This document shows, in pieces, positions 1-6,676 of a stretch of 12,960 nucleotides of DNA (its first letter is position 1; every line of letters starts with the position of its first letter). A model generated the notes under the pieces. That model saw nothing but the letters and a program-made list of their open reading frames with translations, was not told the origin of the DNA and made no database searches. Position numbers and translations under genes: made by a program. Source of the DNA: Opitutaceae bacterium (GTDB lineage: Bacteria; Verrucomicrobiota; Verrucomicrobiia; Opitutales; Opitutaceae); contig JAPOIC010000034.1 of assembly GCA_029979145.1 (NCBI GenBank), forward strand, positions 1-12,960, read 5' to 3'.

Positions 1-546
1 CGCCTGCACGCCAACTACGTGCCGACCTTCCTGAATCCCGCTACCGGCTGGCTCGCCGGTTGGCGCTGCAAGGAGGAAAAGCTGCACGACTACGCCTTCC
101 TCATGGTCAATGGCTGCGCCATCTCCGCCGGGCTCGTGCCCGCCAGGCAAGCCCGGGACATCTGCGCCAAGCTGCTCGCCGAGATGACCAAGGTGGGCGT
201 GCCCAACGCCACCTATGGCCTGCCCGCCAATCTGTGGTGCGTGCCCGATGAAGACCTCGCCGACATCATGCAGGGCTTCCCATTTGGTTACTACCAGAAC
301 GGGGGACGCACCCACTCGCAGGCGCGGCATTTTCTCATGGCGCTTTACCAATGCGGCTTCACCACGGAGGCCGACCGACTCCTGCTCGAACTGTGTGAGG
401 GCTACGCCGGCGCCTTGGTCTACGGCGGCAACAAGAGCGGCGTCGACTGGCGTTTCTGGGACGACCGCCTCTGCGGCTATGAGGGCCTGCTCACCGACCA
501 GTTCGGGGTGCTGGAGGTCATCTTCCACCGTTACGGACGGAAGTGA
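1..546 (+). CDS. C-terminal part of a six-hairpin (alpha/alpha-barrel) glycosidase-like protein (5' end outside window)
   Basis: The frame is open from base 1, so the gene begins upstream; 181 residues and the TGA stop are visible. Near the left edge is a PATGWLAGW stretch, then HDYAF and a VNG motif. Later come FGYYQNGGRTHSQAR, a SGVDWRFWDD patch and GYEGLLTDQFG just before the end. This succession of helical stretches separated by Trp/Tyr/Asp/Glu/Gly-rich loops is typical of the last hairpins of six-hairpin glycosidases (debranching-enzyme, rhamnosidase-like and related families). I cannot assign a GH family or a substrate from the tail alone. The protein ends almost directly after the last loop, so there is no extra C-terminal domain. 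The peptide transporter follows 51 bp downstream in the same frame, without a visible terminator between. The gene is certain; the enzyme class is moderately supported. Confidence 0.75.
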   Translation, partial: RLHANYVPTFLNPATGWLAGWRCKEEKLHDYAFLMVNGCAISAGLVPARQARDICAKLLAEMTKVGVPNATYGLPANLWCVPDEDLADIMQGFPFGYYQNGGRTHSQARHFLMALYQCGFTTEADRLLLELCEGYAGALVYGGNKSGVDWRFWDDRLCGYEGLLTDQFGVLEVIFHRYGRK

Positions 547-597
547 CCGGCTTTTGAACATTGCGGGCGTCGGGGTGACGGCCAAGCTCCCCCCTTC

Positions 598-2106
598 ATG
601 AGCCAGTCCTCCTCGTCGGTTTCCGCGGTTGATTCGTCCAATGACCGCGGCGGTCTCGGCGGCCACCCCAAGGGCCTGACACCGCTGTTCTTCACCGAGA
701 TGTGGGAGCGTTTTTCCTACTACGGGATGCGCGCGCTCCTGACCTTGTTCATGGTGGCGTCGCTCGAGGAAGGCGGGCTCGGCTACAGCACCGAGCGCAT
801 GGGCTTCATTTACGGCACCTACACGATGGCGGTCTATCTCCTCGGCATCGTCGGCGGGTTCCTGGCGGACAACTTCATCGGCTCCCGCCGCGCCGTTCTC
901 TACGGCGGCATCGTGATTGCCTGCGGGCATTTCTCCATGGCCGTCGTGTCCGAGGCCACGTTTCTCCCTGGCTTGGTGCTGATCTCCGTCGGCACCGGCC
1001 TGCTCAAGCCGAACATCTCGACCATGGTGGGCAGCTTGTATTCCCCCAGCGACATCCGCCGGGACTCGGGTTTCTCGATCTTCTACATGGGCATCAACCT
1101 CGGGTCCTTGTGCGCGCCGATCGTCTGCGGCTGGCTGGCCCAGTCGGCCATGTTCAAGGGCTGGCTCGCGGCTTGGGGTCTCAACCCCGCGCACAGCTGG
1201 CACTGGGGCTTTGCCGCGGCGGGTGTCGGCATGGTGCTGGGTTTGATCATCTACCTGCGCATGGGTCATCGTCTCGCCCATGTCGGCCGGGCGCCCGCCC
1301 GCGCCCCCGGAGAAAGCGGACCGTGGGGCAAGCTTGCACTGGTCACGCTGGGCGCCTTCGCCTTGGTCGCGCTGATGTCCGCATCGGACCGACGGCCGTG
1401 GATCATCCAGCTCGTGTTTGGGGTGCACATCGCGGCCATCGTCTGGTTCGGCACGCGCCGGGACCCGGTGTTGAAGCGCATCGGGGCCATTCTCTTTTTT
1501 GTGCTGGGTTATGAGATTTTCTGCGCCGTTTTTGAGCAGGCCGGTTCGACCATCGCGCTGTTCGGCGACGAACTCACGCGGACGAGCCTCTTCGGCCACG
1601 ATTTCCCCTCCTCGTGGTTTCAGTCGCTCAACCCAATGATTGTCCTATTGCTGGCGCCGATTTTTGCCTGGCTGTGGATCCGGCTGGGCACGCGTCAGCC
1701 GTCGAGTCCCTTGAAGTTTTCCCTCAGCCTCGCCGTGCTTGCGCTCTCCTTCGCCCTCATGGTCCCGGCGGCCAAGCTCACCGCGGACGGATTGGTCAGC
1801 CCCTGGTGGCTGGTCTTGTTGTTCTTCCTGCAGACGGTGAGTGAAATGTGTCTTAGTCCGGTCGGATTGAGCACGATGACAAAACTTGCGCCCGCCCAGT
1901 TGGTCGGCGTCGTCATGGGCCTGTGGTTCGTCGCCGCCTCCCTGGGCAACAAACTCTCGGGCGTGATGGCCGGGCAGTTCACCGCCAGTGATCCCGGTGC
2001 GCTGGCGGATTTCTTCCTGCACCAGGCGATGTGGGTTGGAGCCGCCGCAGTCGGATTTTTTATCATCACTCCCTGGATCCGTCGCCTGATGGGCGGCGTG
2101 CGCTGA
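598..2106 (+). CDS. POT/PTR2-family proton-dependent oligopeptide transporter
   Basis: A 502-residue inner-membrane transporter of the major facilitator superfamily, expected to import di- and tripeptides with protons. The family hallmark ExxERFxYYG is intact (E34, E37-R38-F39, Y41-Y42-G43). The conserved TM4 lysine sits in GLLKPNIS (K137). The second PTR2 signature [10 protein letters not shown] is at 162-171, the TM7 motif FEQAGST at 312-318, and the TM10 glutamate in SEMCLSPVG (E416). All charged residues known in this family to couple protons and bind the peptide are therefore present. The length is normal for bacterial POT proteins. ATG at 598 is the first start after the in-frame stop of the upstream gene; no convincing Shine-Dalgarno sequence precedes it. 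A sugE-like gene starts 2 bp after the stop, so the two are probably co-transcribed. Individual substrate preference, or nitrate or other substrates seen in plant relatives, cannot be read from sequence. Confidence 0.95.
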   Translation: MSQSSSSVSAVDSSNDRGGLGGHPKGLTPLFFTEMWERFSYYGMRALLTLFMVASLEEGGLGYSTERMGFIYGTYTMAVYLLGIVGGFLADNFIGSRRAVLYGGIVIACGHFSMAVVSEATFLPGLVLISVGTGLLKPNISTMVGSLYSPSDIRRDSGFSIFYMGINLGSLCAPIVCGWLAQSAMFKGWLAAWGLNPAHSWHWGFAAAGVGMVLGLIIYLRMGHRLAHVGRAPARAPGESGPWGKLALVTLGAFALVALMSASDRRPWIIQLVFGVHIAAIVWFGTRRDPVLKRIGAILFFVLGYEIFCAVFEQAGSTIALFGDELTRTSLFGHDFPSSWFQSLNPMIVLLLAPIFAWLWIRLGTRQPSSPLKFSLSLAVLALSFALMVPAAKLTADGLVSPWWLVLLFFLQTVSEMCLSPVGLSTMTKLAPAQLVGVVMGLWFVAASLGNKLSGVMAGQFTASDPGALADFFLHQAMWVGAAAVGFFIITPWIRRLMGGVR

Positions 2107-2108
2107 CC

Positions 2109-2429
2109 ATGAAGGCGTGGTTGATCCTGCTCGTCGCCGCGGCGTTTGAAATCGTCTGGGCTGCCGGCCTGAAATCCACGCAGGGCTTCACGCGCCTCTG
2201 GCCCTCCGTCGGCGTCATCGCCACGATGGCGGCCAGCATGTGGCTGCTGGCCGTGGCCGCGCGCACGTTGCCGATCGGCACGGCCTACGCGGTGTGGACC
2301 GGCATCGGCGCAGTCGGCACCGCCATCGCCGGCATCCTCTGGTTCAATGAAAGCGCCTCGCTGGTCCGGCTGCTTTGCATTTGCCTGATCATCGCCGGCA
2401 TCATCGGGCTGAAGCTCGCGAGCAAATAA
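2109..2429 (+). CDS. sugE: SMR-family exporter, SugE/Gdx type (guanidinium exporter)
   Basis: A 106-residue protein with four predicted membrane spans, normal length for small multidrug resistance transporters, which work as antiparallel dimers in the inner membrane. The essential TM1 glutamate is E14 (AAAFEIVWA). The following [14 protein letters not shown] is characteristic of the SugE/Gdx branch rather than the EmrE/Qac drug-exporting branch; [13 protein letters not shown] is the TM3 packing motif. Family knowledge: Gdx proteins exchange guanidinium ion for protons. ATG at 2109 lies 2 bp after the peptide-transporter stop; a longer upstream reading of the same frame into that gene is artefactual. 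There is no room for a guanidine riboswitch directly upstream, so any such control would have to act on the whole transcript. Many sugE genes occur as single or paired subunits; no partner subunit is seen here. Gdx versus broader quaternary ammonium export is not settled by sequence. Confidence 0.92.
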   Translation: MKAWLILLVAAAFEIVWAAGLKSTQGFTRLWPSVGVIATMAASMWLLAVAARTLPIGTAYAVWTGIGAVGTAIAGILWFNESASLVRLLCICLIIAGIIGLKLASK

Positions 2430-2432
2430 GGC

Positions 2433-3959
2433 TCAACCGAGTTCCAGCTCCCAACAGTGGCGCAACTCCGTCCGGCCCGCCAAGTCCGCCGCCGTCCGCC
2501 GCACCACCCATCGCCCGCCGTCGGTGGCCGGCTCCCAAGTGATGTCGCCCTCGCCCCGCCACCGGACGGTCACGCGGGCATCGGGCCACGACAGGAAAAG
2601 TTGATTGCCTTCCGCCACCGAGGTCGCGTCGGACCCCACCAGACAAAACGCATCCTCCACTTCATCCCACGCCACGCCCGTGGGGATCGGCAGCAGGCGC
2701 TCCATGATCAATTTTCCTTCGCGGCTCAGCGTTGAGGTCATGCGCGGCACCGGCGGCGGATCCACCCGCGCCGTCAGGGCGTTGCCCAGGTAGGCGCTGT
2801 GCTTGTCGAGCGCGGGATGTGCGCGCACGCGGTCACCCTCGCGCGTCGTCCACCGCCAGAACGCCCAGTCGCCCGCCGGGCGCCACAACGCCGCGGGAAA
2901 GGTCTGCCAAGACAATCCCCACGTCGGATGATCCACCCCCGTCATGATCGGGTAATGCGACAGGGCGCCGAGCCGCAGCGTCGGCCGCACGATCGCCCGC
3001 GCCAAGGCGCCGTCGCGGCAGGGCGTCTCCACCCATTCCGGCAGCGTCGCTTCACGCGGCGCCAAGTCGTGCCAGCCCGCGCGGTGGAACAATACGCCAA
3101 ACACCGCCGCTTGGATCCGCACGGCAATCGCCGGATGTTTCCCTTCGCCCTCGCCGCCTTCAAAGGTCGGCTGAATGAAGCCCCGAAAGGGCATGAGGGT
3201 CGGACTCTCGGTGAAGGCGTAACTGCGGATGACCGGCACCCGCGGACCCCGGCGATAACCGTCCTCAATCTTGAGCAAGTCCTCCAAGTGGGCCTGAAAC
3301 CGGACGCGAATCTCCTCCGGCAGCCGTCGACAAAACAGCAGCACCGCCGACAGCTCCATCAGCAGCACCATTGTGTAAATGTCGCTCATGTGCTCGCCCC
3401 AGCCCCAATTCTCATCGCGCCAGTAGTCGCTCCACTCACGGGTGGTTTGCACCAGTTGCGCCGAGGGCGCCCGGTCGAGCACCTCCGCCGCGAGCCAACC
3501 GCAGACAAGGTCGCCCATGCACTTGTTGGGGTAGCGCGGATGCGCGTCCACCAACTCGTGTTCAAACCAGCCGGACAACCCGTCCACAATCTCACGAATG
3601 GCCGCCCGCACCGGCTCGCCGAGGCGTTCGCCTTCGGCGAGGTAAAGCAATTGGAGCGCTAGCCCGATGAAGAACGACGCATTCGTGTCCACCGGCTTCG
3701 GTTCCTCCCAATACCAGCGCAGGCAACCGGGTCGCTCCGCTTCCGGCGCTTCCTGCATCGCCCGAAACGACCGCAACGTCGTGAGCGCCTGCGCCTCGTC
3801 CAGCTTCCCTGCCTGCGCGAGCAGACAAAGGTGCGTGACGGTAACGACGCCGTTGTGCACCGCGGACAATTCCGCAACCGGCGCCGTGTGCCCCGGACCT
3901 TCCTGCCGGCACAGGCCGAGCTCGTCGTTCCAACTCAACGCTGGATCGCTCGCACTCAT
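2433..3959 (-). CDS. Unrecognised 508-residue protein, helical-toroid plus beta-rich architecture; possible polysaccharide lyase-like enzyme
   Basis: I do not recognise this family. There is no signal peptide, so the protein looks cytoplasmic. Residues about 25-330 are largely helical, with loops rich in aromatic and charged residues: RWYWEEPKPVDTNASFF at 81-97, RYPNKCMGD at 142-150, and WRDENWGWGEHMSDIY at 180-195. Such evenly spaced polar/aromatic loops between helices recall (alpha/alpha) toroid enzymes acting on sugars. From about 335 onward the chain becomes beta-rich (WGLSWQTFPAALWRP, then repeated short strands up to the WELELG end), like the beta-sandwich that follows the toroid in heparinase- and alginate-lyase-like proteins. 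That resemblance is inferred from pattern only. The ATG lies 6 bp behind the stop of the M14 carboxypeptidase gene on the same strand, so the pair is probably one transcript. The 3' end lies 3 bp from the convergent sugE gene, without a terminator hairpin. Confidence 0.85.
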   Translation of the reverse strand: MSASDPALSWNDELGLCRQEGPGHTAPVAELSAVHNGVVTVTHLCLLAQAGKLDEAQALTTLRSFRAMQEAPEAERPGCLRWYWEEPKPVDTNASFFIGLALQLLYLAEGERLGEPVRAAIREIVDGLSGWFEHELVDAHPRYPNKCMGDLVCGWLAAEVLDRAPSAQLVQTTREWSDYWRDENWGWGEHMSDIYTMVLLMELSAVLLFCRRLPEEIRVRFQAHLEDLLKIEDGYRRGPRVPVIRSYAFTESPTLMPFRGFIQPTFEGGEGEGKHPAIAVRIQAAVFGVLFHRAGWHDLAPREATLPEWVETPCRDGALARAIVRPTLRLGALSHYPIMTGVDHPTWGLSWQTFPAALWRPAGDWAFWRWTTREGDRVRAHPALDKHSAYLGNALTARVDPPPVPRMTSTLSREGKLIMERLLPIPTGVAWDEVEDAFCLVGSDATSVAEGNQLFLSWPDARVTVRWRGEGDITWEPATDGGRWVVRRTAADLAGRTELRHCWELELG

Positions 3960-3965
3960 GTCGAA

Positions 3966-5450
3966 TTATTGCTCCGCGTGGAGTTCGACCACCAGCTCGG
4001 TCCAGCCGTCAGCGCCAATCGTCACCTCTGGCAGCACCGCGGTTTTATAACCGTCGCGTGAGACCACAAGGTAATACGTGCCCGGGTCCAGCAGGCGCCG
4101 GGCGCGGCCGAAATGCGCGTCGCTGCGGCGACGGTCGACGGTCTCGTTGTCCACGCGTGGCAACCACACCTCGGCGGCGAGGGGCTCGCCCGTGAAGGCG
4201 TCGGTGACCTTCACCGACAGCCCCGGACCGGCCGCATTGTCCAGCACCGCCACGGTGCCCTTGAGATTTTCGGCGACGATGCCCGGCACGTCCTCCGGCG
4301 GAAACAGGTGCGAGCCCTTGCCTGTCTCGATGATCATGTCGATCACGCCGCGTCGGCCGTAAAACCATGGGTAACTTTGGCTCGACGGACCGCCCGGCGC
4401 AATCGCGTAGGTGCCCTCGCCGTCCATGCGCGTGATGCGCGAGGCGACATCCGCGGCGATGCGCTTGATGACCTTGTCGTCCGGCGCCGCCATGGCGCCC
4501 CACGCCCACGGATAGAAAATCACTTCGCCCTGACTGTGATACGAGATCGACAGCAAGAATTGCCGCAAGCCCGCAAGCCGGCGCATCGCGCGGTTCTCGG
4601 CCTCGGAAAACGGATGCGCCCCGCGGAAGCTCGCGCCATTGGGATCCGCCGTGCCGCCCATCGCCCAGTTGTAACTGTAACCCCGGTTCACATCGACGCC
4701 CTCGGGGAACACGCCGGTGACGCCGTCACCGTTCACGTCGCGCGCATTCTTGCGCCAGCGCGGATCGTGCCCGGAGGTGACGTAGTGGTGTCCGTCGACG
4801 TTGACCACGGGCACGAGGAAAATCTCCAGCGTGTCGAGCCAGTGCGTGACCTGCGGATCCTTGCCGTAGCCGGTCACCAATCGCTCCATCAGCGCCAGCA
4901 CGATCTCCGCGCCCATCACCTCATCGGCATGGTGGCAGCCGTCGAACAACACCGCCGGCCGATCGTGCGCACGGGTGGCGTCATTGGAAATCCGAAAGGC
5001 ATAAATCGGCCGCTGAAACTGCGTGGTCTCGCCGATTTGGGTCCGCACCATCAGCTCCGGGTGCGCGGCCTGCAGTTCGGCGGCACGCGCGAGGATTTGT
5101 TCGTAGGTGTGGTAAACCGGGTCGGGTTCCAGCGTCGGGCCGTAAAGCGCGCGGCGGTAGAGCGTCAGCTCGTCGTCGCTTTCCATGATGATCTCCGGCG
5201 CGAAGCCCTGCTCACGCAGCGTCGCCACCTCAGCGGGGGTCGAGAGGACCATGGCGTGGTTGCGCACCAGGCTCACGATGCGCTGGCGGTTGTAGTCGTT
5301 GTAGGCAAAGGCGCCCTCGCCCGACTGGGCCTCGGCGGGAATATCGCGCACCTCGACCAACAGGGTGCGCGGCGGGGTTTCAGCTTCGCCGGCACGCGCC
5401 ACCGGGAGGACGGCGGCCAGGGCCAGCAGGAGGCGGGAGAGTCGCTTCAT
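3966..5450 (-). CDS. Secreted M14-family zinc carboxypeptidase with C-terminal beta-sandwich domain
   Basis: A 494-residue metallopeptidase removing C-terminal residues from peptides outside the cytoplasm. The start chosen gives a clear signal peptide (basic MKRLSR, hydrophobic LLLALAAVLPVA, cleavage near ARAGEA); a longer upstream reading of the same frame would bury it. Residues about 28-110 look like a propeptide. The zinc site is H174 and E177 (HADE) and H305 (SYHSQGE). Substrate-site features are N217-V-D-G, RWRKN at 231-235 and DVNRG (N255-R256, matching the Asn-Arg pair of carboxypeptidase A). The general base is E375 in IIETGKG. Residues about 411-494 form a carboxypeptidase-regulatory-like beta-sandwich ending without an anchor. 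The catalytic set is complete, so it should be active. The unknown 508-residue protein follows after 6 bp. Substrate preference (basic versus hydrophobic C-termini) cannot be set from sequence. Confidence 0.93.
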   Translation of the reverse strand: MKRLSRLLLALAAVLPVARAGEAETPPRTLLVEVRDIPAEAQSGEGAFAYNDYNRQRIVSLVRNHAMVLSTPAEVATLREQGFAPEIIMESDDELTLYRRALYGPTLEPDPVYHTYEQILARAAELQAAHPELMVRTQIGETTQFQRPIYAFRISNDATRAHDRPAVLFDGCHHADEVMGAEIVLALMERLVTGYGKDPQVTHWLDTLEIFLVPVVNVDGHHYVTSGHDPRWRKNARDVNGDGVTGVFPEGVDVNRGYSYNWAMGGTADPNGASFRGAHPFSEAENRAMRRLAGLRQFLLSISYHSQGEVIFYPWAWGAMAAPDDKVIKRIAADVASRITRMDGEGTYAIAPGGPSSQSYPWFYGRRGVIDMIIETGKGSHLFPPEDVPGIVAENLKGTVAVLDNAAGPGLSVKVTDAFTGEPLAAEVWLPRVDNETVDRRRSDAHFGRARRLLDPGTYYLVVSRDGYKTAVLPEVTIGADGWTELVVELHAEQ

Positions 5451-5549
5451 GACAGGCGACCCCCTTGCCCGCACCCGCCGCTGCGTCGAGCCCGGGATTG
5501 CGCGCCGCTTGCCAAAACCATCGACCTGGGCAAGGGTCCGGCCGTCGCC

Positions 5550-5759
5550 ATGATCGTGATTCGCCGCCTCACCGACCGCCGCCGCGCCTACACCGCGATC
5601 TTCCTGCCCGGTGAACCGCCGCGCATCTTCCCGACCTCGGAGCACGAACACGGCCGCATCCTCCAAATTTACAAACAGGACCGCCGCTACGAGGGCGTGG
5701 CCAACGATTTCACGGACTTCAAGCTGCCCGGCGCCCCGGTGCCGGAAGACCCCCTGTGA
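5550..5759 (+). CDS. Small hypothetical protein (69 aa) coupled to dgkA
   Basis: ATG at 5550 opens a 69-residue frame ending in TGA at 5757-5759. The protein is soluble and highly charged: a basic N-terminus (MIVIRRLTDRRRAY), a central PRIFPTSEHEHGR, then ILQIYKQDRRYEG and a proline-rich end (KLPGAPVPEDPL). I recognise no family. Support for it being real is positional: it fills the space between the divergent carboxypeptidase gene and dgkA, and its stop overlaps the GTG start of dgkA by four bases (GTGA), the arrangement of translationally coupled genes. Its frame is open far upstream, but that part is antisense to the carboxypeptidase gene and is a GC-rich shadow. An AAGGGT stretch lies about 12 bases before the ATG. 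It could still be a chance frame. Confidence 0.55.
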   Translation: MIVIRRLTDRRRAYTAIFLPGEPPRIFPTSEHEHGRILQIYKQDRRYEGVANDFTDFKLPGAPVPEDPL

Positions 5760-6241
5760 AGTTTGGCCTTTTGCCCAGCCGCCGCTTACCCTCTCATCGC
5801 CCCGTGGACCCAGATCCGGTCAACTCCGAGGAACTCAAGCGCCGCAGCTTTCGGAATTTTTTCGCGTCGGTGCGTTACTCCATCGAGGGATTTTTCGCGG
5901 CACTGAAGCATGAGCCGTCGTTTCGCGAGGACTTGCTCTTCGCCCTCCTGCTCACGCCCTTCGCCATTATTCTGCCCGTTAACGCTGTCTCCACCGCGGT
6001 GATGATCGGCTCGCTCTTCCTGATCATCATCGTCGAGCTGCTCAACTCTGCCATCGAGTGGACCATCGACTACATCCGGCCGGAGCAGCATCCGCTCGCG
6101 AAACGCATCAAGGACATGGCCAGCGCCGCCGTCTTCCTCAGCTGGCTGAACTGCATTGCGATCTGGACGATCCTCCTCTGGCCGAGCAACGCCGTCTGGC
6201 ATCGCATCGAGGAGCTCGTGGCCGGCTGGTTCAGCGCCTGA
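5756..6241 (+). CDS. dgkA: Prokaryotic diacylglycerol kinase (DgkA)
   Basis: A small integral membrane kinase of 161 residues with three transmembrane helices; the family uses ATP to phosphorylate diacylglycerol (or, in some bacteria, undecaprenol), recycling lipid from membrane-derived glycan synthesis. The core matches E. coli DgkA closely: HEPSFRED at 52-59, then IVELLNSAIEWTIDYI with E94, N97 and E101 (equivalents of E69, N72, E76), and KRIKDMASAAV with K119-D120 (K94-D95). The glycine usual after KDM is alanine here. The GTG start at 5756 overlaps the stop of the 69-residue gene; it gives about 33 polar residues before the conserved core, longer than E. coli. Another in-frame GTG at 5804 would shorten this by 16 residues and cannot be excluded. 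Lipid substrate is not determined by sequence. Confidence 0.93.
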   Translation: MKFGLLPSRRLPSHRPVDPDPVNSEELKRRSFRNFFASVRYSIEGFFAALKHEPSFREDLLFALLLTPFAIILPVNAVSTAVMIGSLFLIIIVELLNSAIEWTIDYIRPEQHPLAKRIKDMASAAVFLSWLNCIAIWTILLWPSNAVWHRIEELVAGWFSA

Positions 6242-6315
6242 TCTACCCACCTCCCGCCCTCTCGCCGGCGGCGTCACGCCCCCTCCGCCTCAATCACTTC
6301 GCGCGCGTCAGTTTT

Positions 6316-6347
6316 TAACATAATACGTTACAAACCGATCCGGTCGG
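6316..6347 (+). repeat. 32-bp direct repeat, copy 1, with palindromic core
   Basis: The first 16 bases, TAACATAATACGTTAC (6316-6331), are identical in copy 2. The next 16 (ending ATCCGGTCGG) match in 12 positions, giving 28 of 32 overall. The core is a palindrome centred on base 6323: outer arms TAAC/GTTA, inner TA/TA, with one mismatched pair. Base 6315 is T, so the outermost G:C pair seen in copy 2 is absent here. The symmetry resembles a dimeric repressor operator; which regulator binds is unknown. Confidence 0.7.
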
Positions 6348-6497
6348 AACGCCGCGGGGGCCGGGCCGGACACGCAAGGTGGAATTACGCAAAACCCTTT
6401 TCACCAGCTGATTCAATGCCAGGTGCTCGCCCTAGCATTCTCTCCCGCGTGTAACTACCAGGCCCGCTTCCCCAAGCTTATCGCACAGGGAAATTTG

Positions 6498-6529
6498 TAA
6501 CATAATACGTTACTAACTTATCCGGGCGG
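6498..6529 (+). repeat. 32-bp direct repeat, copy 2, with palindromic core
   Basis: Starts 182 bp after copy 1 in the same orientation. Including base 6497, the core reads GTAACATAATACGTTAC (6497-6513), a 17-bp odd-centred palindrome with arms GTAAC/GTTAC and inner TA/TA; only the sixth pair fails. The right flank ends ATCCGGGCGG. Because the asymmetric flank is shared as well as the palindrome, the two copies probably arose by duplication, or are two members of a genome-wide repeat family, rather than by chance. Confidence 0.7.
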
Positions 6530-6676
6530 GAGATTCTGGGGCGCCGCGGAATCTGGCGCGGGGCGACGAGCGGGAGGTAGGAGTGGCCAAAGCGGGGTGA
6601 TCGCAGTGGGGTGGCCGGCGCGGGATAACTATCGCGGGAGTGGCGCGGAGATGACGAGGCGTGAGGGGCCGTGCGG

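Larger units (their letters stand above)
6242..6676 (+). other. 435-bp gene-free gap between convergent genes
   Basis: This stretch separates the ends of dgkA (plus strand) and the LptF/LptG gene (minus strand). I find no credible reading frame on either strand. It contains two copies of a 32-bp direct repeat with a palindromic core (separate entries), with a less GC-rich 168-bp segment between their core palindromes (6332-6497, less the flanking repeat) and then about 140 bases (6520-6665) that are strikingly G-rich on the plus strand. No rho-independent terminator with a T-run is evident for either gene, and no tRNA or known riboswitch is recognisable. The paired palindromes suggest regulator binding, or the boundaries of an unannotated small RNA, rather than plain spacer. 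Confidence 0.7.

Noticed and set aside
4113..5549. Very long open frame on the plus strand opposite the carboxypeptidase gene
   Set aside because: It is antisense to a gene with complete catalytic motifs; the His/Arg-rich translation is the usual shadow in GC-rich DNA. Only its last part (from 5550) lies outside that gene and is kept as a small gene.
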